Positions 1-8,610 of a stretch of 64,000 nt of DNA are shown here, one piece after another. The stretch's first letter is position 1; each line of letters starts with the position of its first letter. The stretch is from assembly GCF_016623585.1 (NCBI RefSeq), contig NZ_JAEHFY010000006.1:1-64000 (forward strand), read 5' to 3'. The stretch is from Pedobacter segetis. GTDB taxonomy: Bacteria > Bacteroidota > Bacteroidia > Sphingobacteriales > Sphingobacteriaceae. A program made the translations under genes and the position numbers. The notes below the pieces were generated by a model. It was not told the DNA's origin. It searched no databases and saw only the letters and a program-made list of their open reading frames with translations.

Positions 1-160
1 ATTTCTAATAAAATTAACCCTGTTTGTTTTTGGTTTGCAATTAAGCAAAGCAATTAACTAGCAACTTGAATTAATTATTTAAATAATTTTAGTACTTAGA
101 ATAACTATTTTAAATTTTAGTTGAATTTATTATATGGATAATTATAAAACGACCATTTTC

Positions 161-176
161 GCATTTAGTAAAATGC
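161..176 (-). terminator. weak hairpin downstream of the double-glycine peptide gene
   Basis: GCATTT and AAATGC pair around a 4-nt loop, 31 bases past the stop codon of the small peptide gene. The stem is only 6 bp and no clear T-run follows on the minus strand, so a terminator role is a guess. The rest of 1-206 shows no coding signal that I can support. Confidence 0.25.
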
Positions 177-206
177 AAAAATAGCCGTTACAAAAATTAA
201 CTCATA

Positions 207-362
207 TTACCCATTAGTTAGTGTTCCATCAATATCTACTTTAGTATTATGTGGTATACCATCTAAAACTCCTGTAACATGTACAGTTAGAGTTGCTTTC
301 GGTTTATCCCCTCCAACAACTTTTGAAAGGTCTTTTACTTCAAATTCTTTTAAATTATCCAT
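207..362 (-). CDS. small double-glycine leader peptide (bacteriocin/signal-peptide type precursor)
   Basis: A 51-residue ORF whose N-terminus, MDNLKEFEVKDLSKVVGG, has the layout of a double-glycine leader: a short charged start, the hydrophobic positions L4, F7, V9, L12 and V15-V16, then GG at residues 17-18. Such leaders are cut by C39-peptidase ABC exporters. The predicted 33-residue core starts DKPKATLTVHV, ends DGTLTNG, has no cysteine, and alternates polar and nonpolar residues. The gene is divergent from the regulator at 613, with an operator-like array between them. I see no exporter or modification enzyme in the window, so bacteriocin, signal peptide and other secreted peptide all remain possible. 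Length, leader and ATG start are seen; function is inferred. Confidence 0.6.
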   Translation of the reverse strand: MDNLKEFEVKDLSKVVGGDKPKATLTVHVTGVLDGIPHNTKVDIDGTLTNG

Positions 363-471
363 TATCTTAAATTTAATATTTTATGTCTTTCTTTCACCAC
401 CTTGGCAGGGCAAAGTATTTTCCCTCTTGTAACGCTACTTTTCAAATTTGTAAACAAAAAAATTAAATATT

Positions 472-528
472 GGAATAAAAATATTCCTCAGCAGAATAAA
501 ATATGCTGTTTTAGAATAAAAATATTCC
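472..528. promoter_or_regulatory. three phased operator-like repeats between the peptide and regulator genes
   Basis: Three related elements begin at 472, 493 and 513: GGAATAAAAATATTCC (472-487), AGAATAAAATATGCTG (493-508) and AGAATAAAAATATTCC (513-528). The first is a perfect 6+6 inverted repeat with a 4-nt centre. The second also carries a CAGCA/TGCTG inverted repeat (489-508). The 20-21 bp spacing places all three on one helix face, about two turns apart. They lie between the divergent peptide and Xre-type genes, so binding by the regulator at 613 is the natural inference. Confidence 0.55.
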
Positions 529-612
529 ATATCAGCATAAAGTTTCTTGAAAAAGCAAAAACATTTTTTGCGAAAATTACATTATCTTGCTAAACCAAAA
601 ACCCTCAATCCT

Positions 613-978
613 ATGAATCAAGACATTGGCGCAAAAATTAAAAAAGTAAGGACCGAAAAAAACATCAAACAAGAAGAATTAGCCTATTTTTTAAGAATAA
701 AGCAAAGTACCCTTTCTAAAATCGAGAATGGAAATATTTTCATCAGTTTTGAGCAAATCATCAATATTGCTTACTATACCAAAACGCCCATTCATGATTT
801 TTTTCCTGATAATTTGACCCATCTACAACAAATTAATTTTAGGATGGAGTTGCAAAATTTAGAAAACGATCTGCGCTACCAAAAAGAATTGAATGCCCAA
901 CTCCTTAAAAGGATACAAAACCTGGAAAGGCAATTAACAGAAAATGGAATTACCCCCCACCGCAAACGCAAAGTTTGA
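613..978 (+). CDS. Xre/Cro-family helix-turn-helix regulator with C-terminal coiled coil
   Basis: A 121-residue protein. Residues about 5-64 form an HTH_3 domain (IGAKIKKVRTEKNIKQEELA, then STLSKIENG as the recognition helix). Residues about 72-112 are a heptad-like, charged region (LENDLRYQKELNAQLLKRI) that probably dimerises the protein. I chose ATG 613 because it starts directly before the HTH; an in-frame ATG at 547 would add 22 residues with no domain. The tail (HRKRKV) is basic. Upstream lie three phased palindromic repeats and a divergent double-glycine peptide gene, so autoregulation and control of the peptide are likely. The target is inferred, the domain is clear. Confidence 0.8.
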   Translation: MNQDIGAKIKKVRTEKNIKQEELAYFLRIKQSTLSKIENGNIFISFEQIINIAYYTKTPIHDFFPDNLTHLQQINFRMELQNLENDLRYQKELNAQLLKRIQNLERQLTENGITPHRKRKV

Positions 979-1025
979 GTCGTACCTAAATTCTTGGTAG
1001 CAAAAATTTGTTGTTAAACATTTCA

Positions 1026-1056
1026 TTTAGCAAAATGATATTTTTTAATAACTTTG
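1026..1056 (+). promoter_or_regulatory. predicted promoter of fur-like gene and purA
   Basis: A perfect Bacteroidota -7 element, TAACTTTG, lies at 1049-1056. Nineteen bases upstream is TTTA (1026-1029), three of four matches to the -33 TTTG. The ATG follows 16 bases after the -7 box, giving a very short leader. Confidence 0.5.
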
Positions 1057-1072
1057 AACCTTAATAACTATT

Positions 1073-1552
1073 ATGGCTTTACAAGAGACCATTGATATGG
1101 TAAAAAAGATTTTTGAGACCTATCTCGAAAATAAAAACCTCAGAAAAACTCCTGAACGCTTTGCTATACTAGAAGAAATCTATTCCCGTACCGATCATTT
1201 TGATGTCGAGTCGCTTTACATCCAAATGAAGAATAAAAAATACAGGGTAAGTAGGGCAACTGTTTACAACACTTTAGAATTATTGCTCTCTTGCGATCTG
1301 GTTACCAAGCACCAATTTGGTAAAAATATGGCGCAGTTTGAGAAATCTTACGGTTTTAAACAGCATGACCATATTATCTGTTTAGATTGCGGTAAAGTGG
1401 TGGAGTTTTGCGATCCTAGGGTGCAACAAATACAATCTATGATGGGCGATTTATTGAAATTCGACATCAAACATCATTCTCTAAACTTATACGGCAATTG
1501 TACCCAATTAAAAGAAGGGAATTGCGCATCGCAAGAAAATAAATTTAATTAA
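1073..1552 (+). CDS. Fur-family metal-responsive transcriptional regulator
   Basis: A 159-residue Fur/PerR-like protein. The N-terminal winged helix includes the recognition segment [14 protein letters not shown] (58-71). The dimerisation domain carries HDH at 98-100 and a single CxxC (C103, C106). The second CxxC of structural-zinc Fur proteins is replaced by a wider pair, C143 and C151. Metal (Fe, Zn or Mn) or peroxide sensing cannot be decided from the sequence. It ends 33 bases before purA on the same strand and probably shares its transcript. Family assignment is firm, the effector is unknown. Confidence 0.85.
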   Translation: MALQETIDMVKKIFETYLENKNLRKTPERFAILEEIYSRTDHFDVESLYIQMKNKKYRVSRATVYNTLELLLSCDLVTKHQFGKNMAQFEKSYGFKQHDHIICLDCGKVVEFCDPRVQQIQSMMGDLLKFDIKHHSLNLYGNCTQLKEGNCASQENKFN

Positions 1553-1585
1553 TTCATTTAAACTCATATCCAACCAAAAAAATAA

Positions 1586-2860
<1,275 letters not shown>

Positions 2861-2883
2861 AAGATTTGAAATAAAGTTATTTT

Positions 2884-2916
2884 AAAGCATTAGCCCTTGG
2901 GTTGATGCTTTTTTTT
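2884..2916 (+). terminator. intrinsic terminator after purA
   Basis: AAAGCATTAGCCC pairs with GGGTTGATGCTTT (two G-U pairs) and is followed by a run of T on the plus strand. It lies 23 bases after the purA stop codon. Confidence 0.85.
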
Positions 2917-3018
2917 GCTCAATTATTGATGGTGATGCAGCTTGGGCTACCTAACTAATTTAATATCCAATTTGCAAAACTGGTAAACTAATGCTTAACA
3001 AAGCAAAAATTAACTAAA

Positions 3019-3351
3019 TCAATACCTCAAGATTTCATTCAAGGTTTTAATCGCCAACTCTAATTCTGTTTTACTGATAAATCCAACTCTTTTAATTAGC
3101 CTTTCTTTAGCAATAGACCTTATATGGAAAACGAGAACCTCAGAAATATCAGTTAAGCAATTATTAGCGTTAGGTTCTAATATGGGGTTGCCCTTGTAAT
3201 TCTTAACTTTAGTAGTTAAAGGAGCTGCAATGATAATTTTAGTATGGGTATTTAACAAATTACCACTCAGTATTACAATTGGTGTATACCCAGCTTGTTC
3301 ACTTCCTTTAACTGGATCAAGGTTGGTGTACCAAATTTCCCCTTGTTTCAA
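3019..3351 (-). CDS. MazF/PemK-family endoribonuclease toxin
   Basis: A 110-residue protein with the MazF start MKQGEIWYTNLDPVKGSEQAGYTPIVILS: the GEIWxxxLDPxxGSEQxGxRP-like stretch is the family signature, with the usual arginine replaced by threonine-proline (YTP). Later segments IIIAAPLTT and ISEVLVFHIRSIAKERL match the second half, with R in the catalytic-site region. MazF toxins cut mRNA at short sites and stop growth when the antitoxin is lost. The start overlaps the antitoxin stop by 4 bases (ATGA), as in coupled toxin-antitoxin operons. No disabling mutation is visible. Confidence 0.88.
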   Translation of the reverse strand: MKQGEIWYTNLDPVKGSEQAGYTPIVILSGNLLNTHTKIIIAAPLTTKVKNYKGNPILEPNANNCLTDISEVLVFHIRSIAKERLIKRVGFISKTELELAIKTLNEILRY

Positions 3352-3581
3352 TCTTTGATTTGCTTAAAATAATCACCCATCCCCTCTTCTGCGATAGATA
3401 AAATATCGGGATCATCTTCAAAGTTTCTGTAAGAACGTACATATTCTGCCTTATTGATTTGATCAAGATAAATGCGAAGTGCTTTTTCTATCAACTTATT
3501 TTTGGGCAATTTAAGTTTAGCAGCTTTTTCTGAAAGCAAACTCATTAAATCATCTGGAAGTGTGCTAGTGAAGGTTGTCAT
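3348..3581 (-). CDS. ribbon-helix-helix antitoxin partner of MazF
   Basis: A 77-residue protein. The first ~45 residues (MTTFTSTLPDDLMSLLSEKA then KLPKNKLIEKALRIYLDQ) match the ribbon-helix-helix fold: a short beta strand followed by two helices. The acidic tail (residues about 53-77, with EDDP and EEGMGDYF) would wrap and block the toxin. The gene precedes and overlaps the mazF-like gene, the usual order for antitoxin-first operons. It probably binds an operator upstream; a palindrome is present at 3621-3642. Confidence 0.82.
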   Translation of the reverse strand: MTTFTSTLPDDLMSLLSEKAAKLKLPKNKLIEKALRIYLDQINKAEYVRSYRNFEDDPDILSIAEEGMGDYFKQIKD

Positions 3582-3620
3582 TTCTTAAATATTTATGTAA
3601 CAAATTTGTATATTTTATTT

Positions 3621-3642
3621 ATGATTTACAAATATAAATCAT
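3621..3642. promoter_or_regulatory. palindrome and -7-like box upstream of the toxin-antitoxin operon
   Basis: ATGATTTA (3621-3628) and TAAATCAT (3635-3642) are perfect inverted arms around 6 bases. The minus strand inside it reads TATATTTG (3630-3637), a full match to the -7 consensus TAnnTTTG, but no TTTG is found at the -33 spacing. It sits 40 bases before the antitoxin start and abuts the 3' end of the DNA glycosylase gene. Autorepression by the antitoxin is inferred. Confidence 0.45.
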
Positions 3643-4244
3643 CAATACTTTGTTTTTGCGCTTACAAATTTATTTCCCTTTAAAAAGAAACGCCAAGGTA
3701 TAGAAAAATAAGGTTCTGGGCAGCTTAAACCAATTCTCGGACTTTCTATAATATCTTTTTCCAAAAATTCAATTCCTTTGTTTTCAATCCAAATTAAACC
3801 ATCAGTAAGAGATGAATTATCAAAACTCTTGTTTAGCCCAAGTGCTTTGGCTAATGAGCCAGGCCCTTTTGCCAATCGGTTTAAAGGCACTTGCCCCCTG
3901 CGCTGTTGCATAATATCCAAACCAAACTTAGGCTCAACTGCCCTTACCAAAATTACCTGTGAGTTGCCTTCATCACCGGTAACAATATTCAACATATCAT
4001 GGATACCATAGCAAACGTACATATAAGAAACACCGCCTCTGTTAAACATGGTGGCGTTTCTTTCTGTTTTTCTATTATTAAATGTATGGCAGCTACTATC
4101 TATGCTTCCCATGTAAGCCTCGGTTTCTACGATCATCCCACCGGTTAACTTACCATCAACATTGCTGAAAAGGAATTTCCCTATCAGCTCTTTGGCCATT
4201 TTAACAGTATCGTTACGATGGTAAAAGGTATTGTCTAAATTCAT
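3642..4244 (-). CDS. DNA-3-methyladenine glycosylase (AAG/MPG family)
   Basis: A 200-residue protein of the AAG family, which removes 3-methyladenine and other alkylated purines at the start of base-excision repair. Signatures are IVETEAYMG (38-46, with the catalytic glutamate), NRKTERNATMF, GVSYMYVCYGIHDMLNIVTG with the intercalating tyrosine region, and RLAKGPGSLAKALG. Length matches bacterial homologues. The gene stands alone, with a 377-base noncoding stretch upstream towards the fRMsr gene. The start at 4244 gives the usual short N-terminus (MNLDNTFYHR). Confidence 0.93.
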   Translation of the reverse strand: MNLDNTFYHRNDTVKMAKELIGKFLFSNVDGKLTGGMIVETEAYMGSIDSSCHTFNNRKTERNATMFNRGGVSYMYVCYGIHDMLNIVTGDEGNSQVILVRAVEPKFGLDIMQQRRGQVPLNRLAKGPGSLAKALGLNKSFDNSSLTDGLIWIENKGIEFLEKDIIESPRIGLSCPEPYFSIPWRFFLKGNKFVSAKTKY

Positions 4245-4621
4245 TGAAAAGAAAATAAAATGTTTCCTTACTAATTTTTATCAGAGTTGTTTGTGCTTTC
4301 GATTGTTTTCTATCTTAAGATACCCTAAATAACCAAAAGTAGAAGGGAAATCCTCTAGAAGATTTCTCACTAGAAATAACAAATACTTTTTGCTGATTTT
4401 TTTTGAAGAAAGTTCAAAACCCAATCAGCCAGCCAAAAGAAAAACCTATTAAAGCAAACGTTTTTGTTAAATCCAACTGTTTTATAGGCATAACTATTGA
4501 ATTTGTCTTTTTTATCGGGTTTAACCCTATTGATAAACTTGATTTAAAAATTTTTGAGCGATAGATTTGTAAAAAACCCTTTCATCTGCACCTAAACCAG
4601 AAATACAAAATAGGTTTATCT
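4245..4621. other. 377-bp intergenic stretch with two short palindromes
   Basis: No ORF here looks like a gene. Two symmetric sites are visible: an imperfect 20-bp palindrome at 4347-4366 (GAAATC arms, TCTAGA centre) and GGGTTTAACCC at 4517-4527. Neither is followed by a T-run, so they are not obvious terminators. It should hold the promoter of the DNA glycosylase gene, but I could not place one. Confidence 0.4.
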
Positions 4622-5095
4622 TTAAAATTTGATCAATCCTAAAACTTGTTCTAAATATTGTTGGTCAGTTTCATCAAAATAATCCAATTGCTCACTATCC
4701 ACATCCATAACCCCAATCACTTCTCCGTTTTTAAAAATCGGAACAACAATCTCAGACTTTGATAAACTGCTGCAAGCAATATGCCCTGGAAATTTATCCA
4801 CATCGGCAACTATCAAAGTTTCTTCTTTTTGCCAACAAGCACCACAAACGCCATTTCCTTTTTTAATTCTGGTACACGCAACGGGGCCTTGAAATGCAGA
4901 AAGCACCAATTCATGTTTCTGTACCAAATAAAAGCCTACCCAAAACCATTTGAATTGCTCTTTTAAAGCAGCACAAACATTACCAAGATTGGCTATTAAG
5001 TCTGTTTCTCCGCTTATCAAGGCCTCTATTTGCGGGATAAGTGATTGATATTTAGATGCTTTATCTCCTTTTATGATATTTAGATCTTCTGCCAT
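4622..5095 (-). CDS. free methionine-(R)-sulfoxide reductase (GAF domain)
   Basis: A 157-residue GAF-domain protein of the fRMsr (MsrC/YebR) type, which reduces free methionine-R-sulfoxide. Cysteines C74, C84 and C108 keep the spacing (10, then 24) of the three functional cysteines of the E. coli enzyme (84, 94, 118); an extra C87 is present. FQGPVACTRI, GVCGACW and VVPIFKNGEVIGVMDVDS are family segments. I chose ATG 5095 (MAEDLN), preceded by GAGGAAAAG as ribosome binding site, over a longer reading that would run into the glycosyltransferase. It follows that gene by one base, as last gene of the ispE operon. Confidence 0.9.
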   Translation of the reverse strand: MAEDLNIIKGDKASKYQSLIPQIEALISGETDLIANLGNVCAALKEQFKWFWVGFYLVQKHELVLSAFQGPVACTRIKKGNGVCGACWQKEETLIVADVDKFPGHIACSSLSKSEIVVPIFKNGEVIGVMDVDSEQLDYFDETDQQYLEQVLGLIKF

Positions 5096-5096
5096 T

Positions 5097-6341
5097 TTAT
5101 TTATTCTTTTCCTCGATCCATTTAGAAAGATATTTTGTGCCCATTGCAGAATGGTATTGCAGCATGGCACCTAAAAAATTACTTTTCCGGTGTTCTTCTA
5201 AGTTCTGGTTAAGTCTTTTGATGCTAGATATAAACCTTTGCCGTCCTTTTTCCTCGTCAAAAAGCTGGTTAACAATATCAATTCCGTTCAACTGAAATTT
5301 GCCCCAAAGGTTTTTATTTTGATAAAGTTTTACCGCATCATCAGAGAAATCTTTAGGGTTGCTAGCCACAAAACCGCCCCAAGGTAAACCCTCACGCATA
5401 CCTTCTACGGCAATTGGTGTGCTTACATTTGGTGTTCCGCTTTGCATGGCATCGATCAACTTGCCCTTTAAACCGGCACCAAAAACCAACGGACATAAAC
5501 AAACCCTTGCTTTTCCCATCACTTCTTTTGCATCCAAAGCCCTTCCTTTTACCAAAAACCCCTCTTTAGGGTTGTTAAGTTGCGTAACCTTTGCCGATGG
5601 ATAAGCACCATAAACATGAACCTGCGCTTCAGGAAGTTTTTTTCTGATCAATGGCCAAATTTCATTTTTAAGATAAATAACCGCTTGGTAATTAGGTTCA
5701 TGCAAAAAATTACCAATGGTAATAAAATGTTCCCTATCCTCAAAATTTAACCAATTATCCGCTTCAGAAACTTCAATTTTTGGCAATAAAAAAGGAAGGT
5801 AAAGCAACAAAGCTTCATCAATATTAAAAACTTCATTTAGCAATCGCATTTCAAACGATGATATAATCAAAGATAAATCGCACCTTAAAATACTGGCTAT
5901 CTCGCGTTTAGCGATATCCTCTTTCAGCAAATCATCAATATAAAAATCTCTTTTTTCTTTAAAAGCTTTTTGCCTTGCAGATCTTAAACAATGCAGGTCT
6001 TCGGTATCCAAAACCTTTATCGCATTGGGGCAATTCTCGGCAACACGCCAGCCAAATTGTTCTTCCGTTATAAAGCGATCAAACAATACAAGATCCGGGT
6101 TTAGGGTTTTTACAAACTCATCAAAACCGCTATCATTTAATTTAATGGTAGCTTTCTCCACATCAAAATTGGCCAGGTTTACCATAAATTCACTATCTGC
6201 AGCAGCGCTGGCAAAAGTAATCTTATATTGCTGATTCTTTAGCGCTGTGATCAGCTGCATCATCCGGCTTCCAGCAGCAGAAGAATTTGGCTCGGGGAAA
6301 ACCGTCCCAATGATCAATATTTGTTGTATTGGTTTGCTCAT
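5097..6341 (-). CDS. glycosyltransferase (GT-B, group 1-like)
   Basis: A 414-residue protein starting ILIIGTVFPEPNSSAAGSRM, a glycine-rich N-terminal Rossmann strand-loop typical of GT-B enzymes. The C-terminal half carries ITIGNFLHEPNYQAV, VHVYGAYPSAKV and LCPLVFGAGLKGKLIDAMQSGTP, the nucleotide-sugar region of group 1 glycosyltransferases, with a G-x-K in place of the usual R-K pair. Donor and acceptor cannot be told. The start codon overlaps the ispE stop by one base (TAATG), so the two are translationally coupled; the fRMsr gene follows after one base. Confidence 0.8.
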   Translation of the reverse strand: MSKPIQQILIIGTVFPEPNSSAAGSRMMQLITALKNQQYKITFASAAADSEFMVNLANFDVEKATIKLNDSGFDEFVKTLNPDLVLFDRFITEEQFGWRVAENCPNAIKVLDTEDLHCLRSARQKAFKEKRDFYIDDLLKEDIAKREIASILRCDLSLIISSFEMRLLNEVFNIDEALLLYLPFLLPKIEVSEADNWLNFEDREHFITIGNFLHEPNYQAVIYLKNEIWPLIRKKLPEAQVHVYGAYPSAKVTQLNNPKEGFLVKGRALDAKEVMGKARVCLCPLVFGAGLKGKLIDAMQSGTPNVSTPIAVEGMREGLPWGGFVASNPKDFSDDAVKLYQNKNLWGKFQLNGIDIVNQLFDEEKGRQRFISSIKRLNQNLEEHRKSNFLGAMLQYHSAMGTKYLSKWIEEKNK

Positions 6342-7144
6342 TAAATATCGGTAAAAACCAAATTATCTTTTTCTAAAAAACTTAGATCAACTTCTTCTTC
6401 AAAAATCCCATAAACAGAAGCCCCGCTCCCACTCATTAAAGAAAACAACGCCCCCGCACTTTTCAATTCTTTTTTAAGGGCTGCTATTTTAGGATGATTT
6501 TTAAGGATATGAGGTTCAAAATCGTTAACAATTTTACTTTCCCAAGCTGTTAAAGGCAGTTTTATCAATTCCTTAAGCGAATGTTTTGGTGTTTGGGCTT
6601 TTACCCCTAGGTAAGCTTCGGCAGTAGAAACATGAACTTGCGGCATTACCAAAACAAGATGATAAGCAGACAAATCAATTTCTATATCCTCAAATTCATC
6701 GCCTTTTCCATTCGCAAAAACGGGTTTGTTTTGGATAAAAAAAGCACAATCTGCACCCAGTTTCCTACAATAAGCTTCCATTCTTTCGTTAGTAAGCTTC
6801 AAATCAAATTTGTTATCGATCAATTTGATAAAAAAAGCAGCATCGGCAGAACCGCCGCCCAAACCTGCACCAATAGGAATATTTTTATGCAAATGGATGT
6901 TAATATTGGGCAAATCAAAATCTTTCCTCAACATATTATAAGCCTGCAAACAAAGGTTTTGGTCTGGGTTACCGGGAATTTCAATCCCAGAAGTCTCAAA
7001 ATCCATCTCGCTACTTTCCACAACTTCCAGCGCATCCTTAATTTTTACGGGATAAAAAACCGTCTCCAAATCGTGGAAACCATCATTTCTCTTATTGGTG
7101 ATATTTAAACCGATATTAATTTTGGCATTAGGAAAAGCAATCAT
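6341..7144 (-). CDS. ispE: 4-diphosphocytidyl-2-C-methyl-D-erythritol kinase
   Basis: A 267-residue GHMP kinase. It phosphorylates CDP-methylerythritol in the non-mevalonate isoprenoid pathway. PNAKINIGL at 5-13 is the IspE N-terminal signature, GAGLGGGSADAAFF (92 onward) is the ATP-binding GHMP motif, and LMSGSGASVYGIF is the third GHMP motif. I start at ATG 7144 (MIAFPNAKIN) and not at a TTG four codons upstream. It is the first gene of an apparent ispE-glycosyltransferase-fRMsr operon. Confidence 0.95.
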   Translation of the reverse strand: MIAFPNAKINIGLNITNKRNDGFHDLETVFYPVKIKDALEVVESSEMDFETSGIEIPGNPDQNLCLQAYNMLRKDFDLPNINIHLHKNIPIGAGLGGGSADAAFFIKLIDNKFDLKLTNERMEAYCRKLGADCAFFIQNKPVFANGKGDEFEDIEIDLSAYHLVLVMPQVHVSTAEAYLGVKAQTPKHSLKELIKLPLTAWESKIVNDFEPHILKNHPKIAALKKELKSAGALFSLMSGSGASVYGIFEEEVDLSFLEKDNLVFTDI

Positions 7145-7254
7145 CAATATTAACAATTAGGAGTTTTGCACATTAATAGGATGGCAAATATAGATTAATT
7201 TAATTTGTAGGATAAAATCTCGTTTTTTGATAAAATAAATATTTGGGCGTTTTA

Positions 7255-7270
7255 TCCGCCAGCTGGCAGA
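7255..7270. repeat. TCCGCC palindromic element
   Basis: TCCGCC-AGCT-GGCAGA, an almost perfect inverted repeat with a 4-base centre. A closely related perfect copy (TCCGCC-AACT-GGCGGA) occurs at 28565-28580, also in a gap between genes, which suggests a dispersed intergenic repeat family. Confidence 0.5.
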
Positions 7271-7309
7271 TTTCGCTATATCATTTTTTGTCTTATCCTT
7301 CGGCTCCCT

Positions 7310-7332
7310 CTTCGGCTCCGCTCAGAGTGACA
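7310..7332. repeat. REP-like element, single inverted copy
   Basis: CTTCGGCTCCGCTCAG then AGTGACA: the reverse complement of the core of the 27-bp array at 7514-7698. A partly duplicated, degenerate half precedes it at 7298-7309 and another (GCGCAGAGTGACAATG) follows at 7335-7350. Confidence 0.6.
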
Positions 7333-7470
7333 AGGCGCAGAGTGACAATGCTAGGGATGACAAAAAAGCCTGCTAGAATTACAGGCGGGGATGCCGCTGC
7401 AATCGTTAATGCACTTATAATATTTATAAAAGCGTAATTAATACCTTAATAAATGACATACTGAATGGAT

Positions 7471-7494
7471 GCTTCGACTCCGCTCAGCATAACA
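7471..7494. repeat. REP-like element, single inverted copy
   Basis: GCTTCGACTCCGCTCAG followed by a diverged end; same inverted orientation as the 7310 copy and facing the direct array that starts 20 bases later. Confidence 0.6.
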
Positions 7495-7513
7495 AGCTTG
7501 AGGGCCTAAGGGA

Positions 7514-7698
7514 AAGTTTTCCTGAGCGGAATCGAAGGGAATGTCATCCTGTGCGAAGTCGAAGGGAATGTCATCCTGAGCGGAGCCGAAGGGAATGTCA
7601 TCCTGAGCGGAGTCGAAGGGAATGTCATCCTGAGCGGAGTCGAAGGGAATGTCATCCTGTGCGGAGTCGAAGGAAATGTCATCCTGAGCGGAGCCGAA
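7514..7698. repeat. 27-bp tandem repeat array upstream of thyA (REP-like)
   Basis: Six 27-bp units start at 7537, 7564, 7591, 7618, 7645 and 7672, preceded by a partial unit. Each has a GGGAATGTCATCCTGAG half and a CGGAGTCGAA half; units differ at one to three positions (for example AGCGG/TGCGG/TGCGA, AGTCG/AGCCG). The core CCTGAGCGGAGTCGAAGG is a common intergenic repeat in Bacteroidota. Because 27 is a multiple of three, long apparent ORFs run through it on both strands; they are artefacts. The array ends 31 bases before thyA and fills most of the 585-bp ispE-thyA gap. Confidence 0.9.
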
Positions 7699-7729
7699 GG
7701 AGAGTGGACAGAAAATTTAAAAACCAAAA

Positions 7730-8551
7730 ATGAAACAATACCTAGATCTGATGCGCCATGTTTTAGAAAACGGCGCACAAAAACACGATAGAACGGGAAC
7801 AGGGACCATTAGCGTTTTCGGTTATCAAATGCGCTTCAATTTAGCCGAAGGTTTCCCGATGGTTACCACTAAAAAACTGCATCTAAAATCTATCATCCAT
7901 GAGTTGATCTGGTTTTTAAGTGGTGATACCAATATCAAATACCTAAAAGAAAACGGTGTAAAAATCTGGGACGAATGGGCTGATGAAAATGGGGATTTAG
8001 GCCCGGTTTATGGTTCGCAATGGCGATCTTGGCCAAAACCAGATGGTGGGCATATCGATCAAATCGCTAATATCATCAACCAAATAAAGAACAATCCGGA
8101 TAGCCGAAGGATCATTGTTTCTGCTTGGAACGTTGCCGAAGTAGAAAACATGGCCTTACCGCCATGCCATAGTTTTTTCCAATTTTATGTAGCCCCCGCA
8201 GATGAAGCCAAAGGAGAAACAAAAGGAAAATTGAGTTGTCAACTTTACCAACGCAGTGCAGATATTTTTTTGGGTGTACCTTTCAATATTGCCTCTTATG
8301 CCTTATTGACCATGATGGTGGCACAAGTTTGCGATTTAAACCTTGGCGATTTTGTACACACTTTAGGCGATGCGCATCTATACAATAACCATATTGAGCA
8401 AACCAAACTACAATTATCACGCAAGCCAAAAGCTTTGCCCACCATAAAAATAAACCCCGATGTTAAGGATATTTTCGGGTTTAAATTTGAAGATTTTGAA
8501 TTGGTGGGGTATGATCCACATCCTCACATAAAGGGGGTTGTGGCGGTATAA
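7730..8551 (+). CDS. thyA: thymidylate synthase
   Basis: A 273-residue ThyA, slightly longer than the 264 residues of E. coli because of an insert near residues 157-165 ([10 protein letters not shown]). It methylates dUMP to dTMP with methylene-tetrahydrofolate, producing dihydrofolate. RTGTGT (21-26), the catalytic cysteine C146 in [11 protein letters not shown], and [23 protein letters not shown] are hallmarks. folA, which recycles the dihydrofolate, lies downstream on the same strand, separated by a broken toxin-antitoxin pair. Confidence 0.97.
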   Translation: MKQYLDLMRHVLENGAQKHDRTGTGTISVFGYQMRFNLAEGFPMVTTKKLHLKSIIHELIWFLSGDTNIKYLKENGVKIWDEWADENGDLGPVYGSQWRSWPKPDGGHIDQIANIINQIKNNPDSRRIIVSAWNVAEVENMALPPCHSFFQFYVAPADEAKGETKGKLSCQLYQRSADIFLGVPFNIASYALLTMMVAQVCDLNLGDFVHTLGDAHLYNNHIEQTKLQLSRKPKALPTIKINPDVKDIFGFKFEDFELVGYDPHPHIKGVVAV

Positions 8552-8610
8552 GGTCTATTTTAATTAAATCGTCATTAGGTTTATCATATTCAAAAAGTTA
8601 ATTTTACAAT

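Noticed and set aside
402-593. 63-codon ORF upstream of the Xre-type regulator
   Set aside because: It runs through the operator-like repeats and AT-rich text, has no domain or ribosome binding site, and overlaps the true regulator start region. Treated as noise.
4347-4366. Imperfect 20-bp palindrome in the 377-bp gap as a terminator
   Set aside because: There is no T-run on either side and a mismatch sits near its centre. It is recorded only in the gap description.
7506-7778. ORFs on both strands across the 27-bp array
   Set aside because: The 27-base unit is a multiple of three, so every unit without a stop stays open on both strands. The peptides are pure repeats and overlap the thyA start.
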